This document shows positions 19,301-25,522 of a stretch of 50,609 nucleotides of DNA, piece after piece. This DNA comes from a virus, in the IMG/VR virus record IMGVR_UViG_3300030102_001719, positions 1 through 50,609 of that record; one strand, written 5' to 3'. The first letter of the stretch is position 1; every line of letters begins with the position of its first letter. Under the pieces are notes generated by a model that searched no databases, had not been told where the DNA came from, and was given only the letters and a program-made list of their open reading frames with translations. The translations under genes and the position numbers were made by a program.

Positions 19301-20609
19301 GAGGTCTATCCTTTTTAGAATAGTATTCAGCTGACGCATGTCTACCTGCATTACTTAACCATGACTGTCCACCTTCTTCTACAAAACCTTCGTAGAATGG
19401 ATTCTTAAGAGCGTGGTATGCAGCACTAACGTACTTACCTTTACCCATAGATCTATATGCTGCTCTATAAGGAGCTGTTATAGCCTCCTCTCCCGCATCT
19501 CGTACAATCTTTCCAAAACTTCCAGACATAGAACGTGCTCCAGGTCCAAATATTTTTGGGAACTGCAACATGTTACCACCACCTACAAGGGCAACGTTAG
19601 TTGTAAATACAGAGTTAGCTGATTGTGTAGCTAAGTCTTTTATAAAAGCTAGCTCTTGATCTGTAGGCTGTCTTCCATTCTCAGAAACAAAGTCCTCTAC
19701 CAGGTCTTTTTCTACACTATCTAAGTGATGTCTTGCTTCTACACCTGCCTCATATCCAGCACCTGTAACAAGCTGTCTCATTACCTTAGATGCACCCCTA
19801 GCTTTTTGCATTGCTGATAATCCTCCACGAGTTAGCCTAGCAGCATCACCCATCTTATCAGTCATCTTTGCAGTTTTACCTGCAAGTCTAAACATCTTTT
19901 TTGCTCTTGCTAATAAACCAGCTGTTGCTATAGCTTGTGCCGGGGCTGCCCCACCAAAAGTTGCCGCGGTAGCAGCTGATAGCGCTGCTTCTGTTATAAT
20001 AGCACCTGCTATAAAAGATAGTCCATTAGTAAAGTCATTAGCCCAGAAGTTCCCTGTACCTAAGCTTTTAAAAAACCCTAAGTCTCTTTCTTCTTTTGCT
20101 ATATAGTTAGGTAAGTTGTAGTCTAAGGCTTCGTTTATATCATCAAGACCACGTGTAAACTCATTATCAAATACAGACTTAAAAGAGTCTGCTGCATCAG
20201 CATCTGTCATTGCATACTTACCCAAGCCATATAAAGATGTAAATATAGTTCCTATACCACCAGCTACAGCTGTGGCTGTTTTACCAGTAAGCTTACCTAC
20301 AGCGTTACCCCATTCTGTAGCAGTACTCTGACCGTATGCGGCTAGATCTGTAAGGTCATCATTCTCAATATTGATTGGGGTTCTTACAAAGTCTGGGGTT
20401 TGATATAGCTTTGCAGCTCCGTCTGAAGCATCTTCAAATAGCTTTTGATCTGCAGATGTTCTACGAGTAAGACCCATAAAGCTTTGACCTTCAACTGGAT
20501 CTACATCCAACGAAGTCTCAGCCTCTTTTGCTTTTGTTAACCCCTCTTCTAAACCTGTATCTTTATCTATCTCAGATTTAAACTCTCTTAAGTTTTTTAG
20601 TATACCCAT
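7335..20609 (-). CDS. Giant crAss-type virion RNA polymerase polyprotein (4,424 aa) with zincin and macro-like domains
   Basis: Residues 105-135 and 195-234 are Gly/Ala-rich hydrophobic stretches that may contact membrane during ejection. Residues about 500-1280 are mostly charged helix and coiled coil. HEAYH at 1981-1985, followed by EEGLAEEF near 2015-2022, forms a zinc metallopeptidase (gluzincin) signature. RNAP is shown by RIPTSALNSIE and then VVKAGSDFDIDKLS, where D3348/D3350/D3352 correspond to the DxDxD metal triad of crAss-like virion RNAPs (DFDID in Cellulophaga phage phi14:2 gp66). Residues about 4283-4424 (GDIF...PIVPVDQSGTFANGLARVAK, then NPGKTFLLPPLG) resemble a macro-type fold. 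The RNAP of phi14:2 is about 2,180 aa, so this appears to be a fusion of RNAP with a neighbouring giant protein. It probably enters the cell with the DNA to transcribe early genes. RNAP identity is strong; the N- and C-terminal assignments are weaker. Confidence 0.88.
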   Translation of the reverse strand: MGILKNLREFKSEIDKDTGLEEGLTKAKEAETSLDVDPVEGQSFMGLTRRTSADQKLFEDASDGAAKLYQTPDFVRTPINIENDDLTDLAAYGQSTATEWGNAVGKLTGKTATAVAGGIGTIFTSLYGLGKYAMTDADAADSFKSVFDNEFTRGLDDINEALDYNLPNYIAKEERDLGFFKSLGTGNFWANDFTNGLSFIAGAIITEAALSAATAATFGGAAPAQAIATAGLLARAKKMFRLAGKTAKMTDKMGDAARLTRGGLSAMQKARGASKVMRQLVTGAGYEAGVEARHHLDSVEKDLVEDFVSENGRQPTDQELAFIKDLATQSANSVFTTNVALVGGGNMLQFPKIFGPGARSMSGSFGKIVRDAGEEAITAPYRAAYRSMGKGKYVSAAYHALKNPFYEGFVEEGGQSWLSNAGRHASAEYYSKKDRPHGVNAALDLIRSLDDTFIETYGAKDTQKEIGLGFLLGAMGIPTYAKSQTTGKRQFEIQGGIVGAIREQKDKRRRTDKLVDYLNKNPNAAATIKNMKSNFENFSRATSLQQEMDAALAEQNMFAYKNAENDQMYSYVDSRIQAGLFEHVLEDFESVRESSNEQFAKDMGYDTSTMTEQELTDRKNKVVDSAIEKAKKIKKAHDQINNNPKFAQYSKEVRDMLTHAVAVADNVDLREADLQKRVNELAGTTIDFNTAYSEKAPTVDRELQQIEDVLRKDDTLEDSSPDKLSPEARAELEVARDALQQSALNGFGQNTREDANIMNQFIKNNPNEAAKTESQEEMLSTLRDLRMLRARREQFIDLYNNLTDPEGQREAFQQIEYYMDDYNKEEAERQRVESEQAIRENDKVKFYNLNRDGEVEITENGKKKYYKFLDPTTLYNVKNANDKISMDDIMSNGVLKPNVFVLDQNAIERRKVAEAIERIQKTDTSRLVEIQKEIEELDKRLNYGAEAMRVQLKRYETRRDEKGRFVSITQLENDMMLSESLYQELSEKRDQLQGDVEVIRENAKFLDQMLKETESAFMLPMEDRLALEKQLKEQGLEQLGISGTTLQPDGKVKLSTRTELETNAQGSISRTEQALEELMDQIAVLEDSAQKTKNYYDVLKDILMEDRFFNAYTKFKETYPGANPLDAAKFIEFANEQADLANQYPEFADLLVNRPKMYSEFQDLYKKREDQKFLEDEFFATEEKLEKLETTLRAAKQREAAMIDALDNKYKGMEKVQRSIIFGTNYTALQKRLAAINVEEGRIYDQVRGINVATPAPKSSEAVTIDGPSRTADFISNEDKTHTKPDAFAVGYGKTGGIDVENKFEDTSEENMSSDQRRFFKFIDNILPNDIRNDRYELRAFHRGNIESAGLEQKDIDALNQDEFFTGSEATPESADIVLAVYDKVNKKYARSEDGGLIYTKQLLPNEDGSKFSGVNEDNKAQFDILTEAYKTSRRKILLSRGPVSFRITGKGRGTAVMQKDADGNYVKGAALGRITNDEKKLKKVKISVATGVTGPDGFTTIQEGGNKYKVVRGMPYAVHKGYPVPLETRTLTDTEIETVVQILAAYGTKLHSTDKDVAATANIIEGTDVQVRPYLNSLIGFNRRATDSPNSKSFEIYAAREGDITYLNFGGNKIDIRSLDPNAPADVVNSTDADGNPISTTVDIYNEANVQLLKEFLATKNHNIDKSLLNKPNKPYTSVVVTPEGTQPGVTYDSYNDYLFLQREDGTTPPLTTGIVPMSKDVNNTQIKRTYLKYDYGQSMPQQSPVAPVAKTDAPTDLTEGAQEDTGLDTPDMVVGQDYNLTVTKADGSLIGTYEISKGNDNKIIVKSDDVNPAVVKIIDFYNAQKELSFMGAISKAKEVSPNLTAGFEVSEKNVIVPPKVDAAKQTNPTSVDQAILEAYTAQDSESKQAPSTVDILAKFGGQMEDPTMGPEVQDLLASEVTEQYKAANIPAEIAWFEGKFPNIPIKVVDGLIDGKSYGRTLNAARVLLSDLAQEGTVYHEAYHIVAGRFTTPETKQEIEDAFTRLTGQTENIEEGLAEEFRSYMLVGDKYKIGNKTNKDSNFIKRFFNAIKEFFNTMLGRGPAVDRQRLQQFFDSIRDNRFVQPVNNPDFAMSMDKRITLADGSKISVDQSKAITESLTRIMFGHLFNGQVPGFSMADLLDLSSKNNSDAKKQKMQELMNVTYRTYFTNLNKIRQNASPEVQQDIDNLAAMVYHNTTAVTQSVFDFLEQFKVQLEIKENAESTKLRDSYNINENNEINLKDTAPAAVKLLIATLPASRSMKNTNSAYGLGLVDYKPFFNLVLKRLAGTESFADQINKLRELAIEHPEYADIAGTPGPITTLINRLQVTKDPSALTANEFKLQRQFRQQFHKFNSEDIIAIYDAENGHVTFMPANADRESALIMSEFRANFKERVQEGKGPFSVDPETGRVVIEANKAFNVNGRQMTLAKLAGKGANINEADALAILNYMGVEFTNPESLSTKQRMDILSELVPSEGTGILSKLVELGEEGVSIEDIFSRESGAFSRFKKIIDIQADRTEKSVDLQFQTADGKTAYGVITNNFTTNIVGRLNNGRVPEFFIDPETGELMESVRGSIFLEGSMGGMRIGMGTLNGIKKEGNRRGFVYENNSPSRRFRTDFNAVLDGRIPQIRPAEKKSQFVFDLNARNEEGSALIDLMPKTEAEYVSQMSKYLRQEIYKALSDHGNSIDGYKTNKGQLRIFDYVTSVNLLDIGGVGNIDAYMAENKEAIEADLRTHLETRAKELFRAGIENKLIKVDPENNIKYNVEVSDQILAKNNLDFEKSGVHNSMLEGDVMNMLKKFVMLHETGNIEQTITILGDIGFFKPDSFFKRTSGPHGPKLFADNSVEVNDWLNQNYERLDGKTADGKMRHITYRDVKASITNERFLEYAQAYGADPAAIQIKLETPNVQLDPKTEEVYEILRPYLEFDEADAQGYMTIDEYMEFLERVGNVTPDQRAAYKKVREGQPLSAQEMAVFPPLKPQYYGPTYSTGIYSPAFIKLSVLPIYPQLVETIGKGSNLGKMLDDMIDNQVGLAVFESGVKVGKVVGTDNASNDFYDESGDYAGIEQASISELYYDFMGIQVETQNPVKTKVSKGSQQRALLASNSYENGKVVNKEVAAIDKRLQVLENELIEAEFESLKREFGIEDAGDEFIISEEGYEKLVEVLRAEAERRDMSDAYLDGLEEFLSGETRVLDVLGNKPKIENLLYSLVSNRIVNYKTFGGAKVQVSSAGIEVEQRTVYQDKHKYGANVAALQFYRKEDGEVKAMQVMLPHYFKELIGEDVTIREDGVYRDGEKIGSKEMLEVYGFRIPTSALNSIEAIEIAGFLPQEAGDAIMVPSEIVVKAGSDFDIDKLSIFLPNYTYNRSKNELNVIPFLTNANSTSTERAQALRTLDPRKYATLAQQVGLGDAVVDKVVAMNKEFAKLKQLDYQNYQNPEVQEVSKQIDDLYKKRKKATRSQRNSIDFEIGLLEMRRLSKIEDADTGMDVSIQSLKDKISKEFEKIDSQIANAVDKQDIPLERQNATQAIQNQILTNSRKIVLNETNYEQLVRPVGAQRLKDMANVIRGLQGKSNQAPRFSDLLKFEFIQEMGNRFLAGKKALGIAAVANTHQIKAQRAGLALRVDPDFSIGMPAYEMIELEDGSLAIPMGGTRDALGGNYVSEIIGEFINAFVDVSKDPFVFDINGNLTTASTYISMLRAGVPLEFVSKFMTQPALFEMVARKTENPAVSLRKINQEIAEEHKTKAEEIAALSGLPTDFEAGVEYTIPSMERMLALGEKARQFEEMSSSMAPEQKAKLLDQFTPQDLIDYHTFQKQVAEKYFDIYQGLTIPMQELSEAVTGDRSGLAPKNRMEAKMQVMKLNTLKAENKFVNLDKYLDESFQKSFEQSLEDSSKMFDSLFATTRKADAEFILDSLIVDIINRRDIGNDDKARFAGMVENALVNYILQTVRTENQQELFKDASRLFQGTKDSPSLARRVMQLKKTTKKSLILNELFPILQTYDPTHPEYATENIKKFNKRLTSFERNALIEDMQVLMEKDPELAKDIVKFIILQSGQQTSPVSFMDLIPAQQYIEIVEPILKKYLAGTKEQSNVNLDNFRLQFYRNNFNNPFVVPEYTKQYVDEHTFEYEATTGKVDLPRGTSNSVRVVGRLAKQKTSPNVPPQEFISVIIPDPSLSKEQRARLKKAGKKTTVKKLFKLTEDSKANYKTLTKALAEGKKPPGKAWTMVWEQIPTLGNGMLLQEYGPRNIISMVNTNNIMLDGKDYTDKTLDPNVKEMRRGKQTVTGDIFNMDGIPIVPVDQSGTFANGLARVAKAKGLPIAKRFTAKSNVISAPIKAQYGEPVDFAIFADTIGKIDTLAKKNPGKTFLLPPLGLEPGNKSTQQEIDSRVVIIKSLLDANPNIKLVIPDSTNPALTAHLDTLRTIFEC

Positions 20610-20610
20610 G

Positions 20611-22824
20611 TTATAGTCCTAATAGTTTTGGATCGTATTGCTGATTGAAGAAGGCATTTTCTATAGATTTATACTGATTGTGTTTTGGGTGATCTGGATT
20701 ACTCTCTATCTCCCTAAGTGTCTGTAGATTACTCTCACCCATCTGAACTCCAATCAAAGATAGTAAATTATTTTCTATGTTGATTAAATTAGTTAACTGC
20801 ATAGCAGCTAGCGATCTTTGATTTGCAGGAAGTGTAGACACATCAAAGTTCATAGGATCATCTGCCATCTGCATAATAGTGTTCATATCAAATCCTGCAC
20901 GAACTAGTGGTGATAATTGTTGAGTTGTTTTTCTCTTGTTGAAATCAGCAAATGTCATTTCACCGTGAACTAAAGCATCATAGTCCGCTTCATTACTCAT
21001 ATATTGCTCGTAGATACCTAAAGTGTTTGCAACTCTAGCTGTAAGACCTAGATGTTTTGCAGCTTGACTAACCTCTTTTGGTTGCACTGTATAGAACTGA
21101 CCTTTATAGTTTAATGTTAAAGCTTCATGAGTACCTGTAAACATATCAGGCATAGTAAGTCCTGCAAAGTTTGCACCACCCTCTAGTCCAATGCTTTCTA
21201 TTATTTCTGACATCTCTTCTGCGCTAGCAATATCACCGTTTGCCTTCATAAAATTAAAGTCATTAGCAGATAGTTGAGATCTTAATACACTGTTTACCTT
21301 ATTAAGTTCTGTAGATCCCTCAGGTGCAAACGCTATTCTATCTGAAGTTTTAATCGCAGCTGTGTTTGTATAGTGCTCATACAAATCATCACCACCCTTA
21401 TCTTTAAATAAAGTGTAGTATTCTTCAGCTACCGCTTTAATATTTTCTAAATCTTTTTCATTATAGTTAGTACCAAACATATCATTAATATCATCAATAC
21501 CAGCATCTAACATGTTCATTAGATTTTTAAGCTCACCTTTACGCCCTAACAATGGAGCTCTCACATTTCTAAAGCTAGTACGAGTAAATAGATCGCCTTC
21601 TGCAGTATAAACAGATCTCTTAACGTCTCCTCCAAAAGCTCTATCAGTACCAAAGAATGATTGATCTGCAACTAGCTCCATAAGCAGTGGTTCTATAGCA
21701 GCATACTTAGCATTGTTACCACTAAACAATTCTTGTCTTAACTTGTTAGCATTTTGAATTTCTTCATTTGCAGTCTTCAGAGAGTTAGCAAACATGTTGT
21801 TACGTTTGTTAGTTACATTGGCTAACTGTATCTGAGCTTTTCTTTTCTCTTCATCACTTGTTGCTTCTCGCATTGCATTTAGTGCTGAAGCATACTCGTT
21901 TTCTACTTGCTCAAATGTACCCATACCTGCATCAATAGCACTGTTACCTGGTAGTACCATTACATTATTCATCCCCATTGATCCTGCACCACTTTGCTCT
22001 GGAGCTTTCATGTAATCAGGAACCAGACCTACCTGCTTCTCAGCTACATCTCTCATACTTTGTACAATGCTGTTGTATGCTTCTTCTTGACTTAGTCCGT
22101 CAATCTGTGTAAGCTTTTTTAGTTCTTGTTGTCCTTCTGATGTTGCTATGTATTCTTCTAGTAAGCCTTCAGCTATTCTATCAGCTTTAGCACCACTAAC
22201 ACCCGTCCATCTTTCTAGCAGTCCTAAAATATCACTAGGGCCTAGTCCTGATCCAGACTTAGCAATACCTTGTAGCATCTGTTGCTTCTTAGCATCATAG
22301 TCCATCATTAGCTCTGTACCACCGTGGTATATATTACGAGTCATAGAACCATCTTCATTCTGAAAGAAAGATTGGTGTGTATCAAAAGCATGCCCAATTA
22401 TTTCTCCCGTCTCTTCATCTCTAACCACGTTAAAGTCTAATACTTTTCTACCAGTCTCCATCTCTATCTTACGAGCAGCTTTTATTTCTGCCTGTCTGTT
22501 TGCATAAGATTGCGACGCTAGCTTAAGTCCTTCATTCATAGCAAAGTCTTGAGCAATACCATCTACAATGGCACCCGCGTTTTCATAGTCTCCTACCATA
22601 ACTGTGTTTGCCATCTTATCATTTATATCAGCTATAGCATTATCTTTTATATACTGATCACCTCCACCCACTTGAATGCCAGCTAAACTTCTTTCTACCA
22701 AGTCATGCTTCTGTTTGTTGTTGTCATAACGTTGTCTTAGTAACTGATTTACCTGTACACTTTGTGGATCTACATATTGAGATACATAAGGTGTGAGACT
22801 ATATTTACTATACTTGTTTGCCAT
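20611..22824 (-). CDS. Probable cargo/internal virion protein (737 aa)
   Basis: No enzymatic motif is visible. The chain is acidic, Gln/Asn/Met-rich and mostly helical, starting SLTPYVSQYVDPQSVQVNQLL and then a charged coiled-coil-like segment (RQRYDNNKQKHDLVERSL). This N-terminal organisation resembles proteins encoded immediately upstream of the RNAP gene in crAss-like phages, which are packaged in the tail and ejected. No signal peptide or transmembrane helix is present. The gene lies two bases after the 897-aa gene (TAATTATG junction) and one base before the RNAP gene. The cargo role is inferred from position and composition; a structural scaffolding role cannot be excluded. Confidence 0.7.
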   Translation of the reverse strand: MANKYSKYSLTPYVSQYVDPQSVQVNQLLRQRYDNNKQKHDLVERSLAGIQVGGGDQYIKDNAIADINDKMANTVMVGDYENAGAIVDGIAQDFAMNEGLKLASQSYANRQAEIKAARKIEMETGRKVLDFNVVRDEETGEIIGHAFDTHQSFFQNEDGSMTRNIYHGGTELMMDYDAKKQQMLQGIAKSGSGLGPSDILGLLERWTGVSGAKADRIAEGLLEEYIATSEGQQELKKLTQIDGLSQEEAYNSIVQSMRDVAEKQVGLVPDYMKAPEQSGAGSMGMNNVMVLPGNSAIDAGMGTFEQVENEYASALNAMREATSDEEKRKAQIQLANVTNKRNNMFANSLKTANEEIQNANKLRQELFSGNNAKYAAIEPLLMELVADQSFFGTDRAFGGDVKRSVYTAEGDLFTRTSFRNVRAPLLGRKGELKNLMNMLDAGIDDINDMFGTNYNEKDLENIKAVAEEYYTLFKDKGGDDLYEHYTNTAAIKTSDRIAFAPEGSTELNKVNSVLRSQLSANDFNFMKANGDIASAEEMSEIIESIGLEGGANFAGLTMPDMFTGTHEALTLNYKGQFYTVQPKEVSQAAKHLGLTARVANTLGIYEQYMSNEADYDALVHGEMTFADFNKRKTTQQLSPLVRAGFDMNTIMQMADDPMNFDVSTLPANQRSLAAMQLTNLINIENNLLSLIGVQMGESNLQTLREIESNPDHPKHNQYKSIENAFFNQQYDPKLLGL

Positions 22825-22826
22825 AA

Positions 22827-25520
22827 TTAAATATATTTTTTAACTCCGCCGTACATAGCGTTTTGTTGCTCTTGTTGATTCTTAAGCATTTGCATGTAGT
22901 AATCCTGAACTGTTTTCGTATAATCTGCACTGCCAGGCTCTAAGCCAAGACTATCTTGTACCATCTTTCCAATCTGCTCTCTTGTATACACACCTGTTTG
23001 ACCTGATATGGCTTGTGCTAATCTTTCTTGAGCATCATACTTAAGTCTATCAGTATTCATAGTAGCCATAGATTTAAACGCATTGTCTAACGCCATTAAC
23101 TTTCTATCTTCTACTGCAGCGTCAGCAGATCTGTTAAACTCATCAGTGTACATAGCATTCTTTATATTATTCAATCTAGCCTGCTGGTTAGCCATCTTAG
23201 CTTGCATAGCTATCTGAGCTTCTTGATTACCAATCTCAGTATTTACTCTAGATTCTGCAGCAGCAATCTTTAGATCACCTGCCTGCTTACGTCCATAAGC
23301 TGCCATCTTAGCAATTATACCAGCTGGTCCAATACCACTAGTCTCAATGAATCTGTTCATAGCCCTAGCGTCAGCTGCGTTCTGAGCTCGCTCTGTGTTA
23401 TAGCTTACTCTATCTAATCTTTCAGCTCTTATGTTGTTAACCTTTCCAGGTTCAGACATATACTTAGGCTTAGTAGCAAATGCTGCAGCTGCAGGTATAA
23501 GCTGACCTATTTGTGCTGAAGTTGTAAGTAGATCGCTATTCTTTAAACCTTTCTTAAGCTGATCTTTAACGTACTCACCTCTAGGTAATACTCTATCCTT
23601 TTTCTTTTGACTATCATCATCTTTCAAATCATCAGGCAGCACAGCAAGTTCTAAATCAGCCCTTGGAAGTTCTATCTTATCAATTGTCTTAGGCTCAATA
23701 TACTCTATAGTCTGTCTCTCTTCATTCTTCTTGTCATTAGCAGTAGTAGTGGTAGTAGACTTCTCTTCCTCTTCCTCCTGCAATTCAGGTTTATAGTAAA
23801 CGCCTTTTTCAGCATCCCATAAAAATCCTTTATTTAGCATATTAAAATGAAAGTCTCTTTGTTGACGAGCTCTATCAGTCATAAACATGTCAGTCTCATC
23901 ATCATAAGATACAGGACTATCTACAGTATTATATGTAGTTCGAGTAAAGTCTTCAAACTCTCCACCTTTATCATACATCTTGTATCCACCTGCTCCTAGC
24001 TTTACAGCATTGGGATCTCTACCCGCTTTCTTTTCTTGTAGCTTGGCTAGGGCATCAACATCTCTTTGACTTCCACCGTTCTTTAGTATCTCTTTATGTC
24101 TCTGTGCAAATGACTTACCTCCCATCTTTAAGTGTTGCGAGAAGAAGTAATCTCTTTTACCACCTTTCTTTGCTATGGTAACTTGATCCATAGTCTCTCC
24201 GCCTTCTACCTCAGTCATAGGGTCTACCATAATACCGCCTTGATCGTGTGATTGTCCTTTAAACTCTACAGCATCAGATCCAGGTATAGGATTCATAGTT
24301 CCACCCGGTAGCTGTACACCACCCATTTGATAGTAACCACCATACTTGGCTATATCAGAACCAAAGTCAAAGCCTGAGTATTGTTTAGACTTCATTTCCT
24401 CTACTCGTTTTTTTGCTCCTATTTTTGATAACTCTTTTTCTTTTTTTCTTTCAGCTTTTGCCTCTTCTTTTCTAGCCTTACCTCTTTGTATAAGACCTTT
24501 ACCTAAACCGTATATAGCTCCCCCTACAACACCGGCCGCCGTACCTACAGGACCTAGTGTTGATCCCATTAGTGCTGCAGTTGTCATGGCTGCGCCAATA
24601 CCTGTACCAATACCTGATAATCCAGATCCAACAGTTTCTCCTACATTCATTGTAGTAGCATCTTGATCATCAGATGCCATCTTAATACCTTCACCTGCAA
24701 GTGATGCAATAGCTCCAACGCCACCCATACCTATACCTGCTCCTGCTCCGGCAGCAGTACTAGTTGTAGCCTGTGCTAACTGGGCAGTTCCTTCTTGTGC
24801 AGCTTTCATACCTGCAGTTTGTACACCTGTAACTACTTTAGGTGCTACTTTTTGAAATGCTCCAGGCGCTGCTTGTTCTATGGCTTTCTGTGTAGTCTGA
24901 GTAGCTACTACTTTAGAAGCTTGTTTAGCAGCTAATGCCTTTGCTGCTTCTTCAGCAGCTTTTTTTGCAGCAAGCTCTTTAGCAGCACCAGCTTGTTTTA
25001 TCTTGTCAAATACGCCAAGTTTATCTGCACCTTTTATACCTTGTGATAGTCCTTGTTCTATACCACTAATAGCAGAAGCTTGTTTTTGAACTGCTGCTTC
25101 TGCTTCGTCTTGAAACTTAGTTGACTCTTGAGCTTCTTTTAACTCTTTATCTAGTGCTTTTAGTTTAGAAGGATCTGCTTCAGTATATGTAATAGCAGCT
25201 GTTTCAGGCGTTCCTGGTATAGTATTAGAACCGTACATAGGTGTAGCACCCAGCCCTCCAGCCTGATAATAACCCATACTCTTCATAAAATTTTTAGAGT
25301 CGCTCTTAGGGTAACCGCCTTGCCTTTTTTGATCTACTTTAGGAGGAGTTGGAAGAACTGTATATGTATACTTCCCGGTAGTTTTGTCATAAGTAAGAAC
25401 TGCGTTATTTGGTATTTTACCATTAAACTTATTCTGAAGTTTCTTTTTAGCAACTGATTGATCAATAGAACTTACCCTTATTGTATCGTTGCCACCACCA
25501 TTGTTATTTTTCTTTGCCAT
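22827..25520 (-). CDS. Glycine-zipper cargo protein (897 aa), possible membrane-channel former
   Basis: The N-terminal 100 residues are basic and contain Gly-rich patches (MGYYQAGGLG). Residues about 120-250 are Ala/Lys-rich helix, strongly coiled-coil-like. Residues 255-345 form a long Gly/Ala-rich hydrophobic region (GAGAGIGMGGVGAIASLAG and GPVGTAAGVVGGAIYGLGKG), typical of glycine-zipper membrane insertion. At 419-443 is FKGQSHDQGGIMVDP followed by EVEGGET, a motif I associate with cargo-type proteins of crAss-like and other Bacteroidota phages. An acidic, Thr-rich linker (EEEEEKSTTTTTAN) and a helical C-terminus follow. It sits between the muzzle-like gene and a second cargo-type gene. 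I infer that it is packed in the tail and helps move DNA or RNAP through the host envelope. Confidence 0.72.
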   Translation of the reverse strand: MAKKNNNGGGNDTIRVSSIDQSVAKKKLQNKFNGKIPNNAVLTYDKTTGKYTYTVLPTPPKVDQKRQGGYPKSDSKNFMKSMGYYQAGGLGATPMYGSNTIPGTPETAAITYTEADPSKLKALDKELKEAQESTKFQDEAEAAVQKQASAISGIEQGLSQGIKGADKLGVFDKIKQAGAAKELAAKKAAEEAAKALAAKQASKVVATQTTQKAIEQAAPGAFQKVAPKVVTGVQTAGMKAAQEGTAQLAQATTSTAAGAGAGIGMGGVGAIASLAGEGIKMASDDQDATTMNVGETVGSGLSGIGTGIGAAMTTAALMGSTLGPVGTAAGVVGGAIYGLGKGLIQRGKARKEEAKAERKKEKELSKIGAKKRVEEMKSKQYSGFDFGSDIAKYGGYYQMGGVQLPGGTMNPIPGSDAVEFKGQSHDQGGIMVDPMTEVEGGETMDQVTIAKKGGKRDYFFSQHLKMGGKSFAQRHKEILKNGGSQRDVDALAKLQEKKAGRDPNAVKLGAGGYKMYDKGGEFEDFTRTTYNTVDSPVSYDDETDMFMTDRARQQRDFHFNMLNKGFLWDAEKGVYYKPELQEEEEEKSTTTTTANDKKNEERQTIEYIEPKTIDKIELPRADLELAVLPDDLKDDDSQKKKDRVLPRGEYVKDQLKKGLKNSDLLTTSAQIGQLIPAAAAFATKPKYMSEPGKVNNIRAERLDRVSYNTERAQNAADARAMNRFIETSGIGPAGIIAKMAAYGRKQAGDLKIAAAESRVNTEIGNQEAQIAMQAKMANQQARLNNIKNAMYTDEFNRSADAAVEDRKLMALDNAFKSMATMNTDRLKYDAQERLAQAISGQTGVYTREQIGKMVQDSLGLEPGSADYTKTVQDYYMQMLKNQQEQQNAMYGGVKKYI

Positions 25521-25522
25521 AA

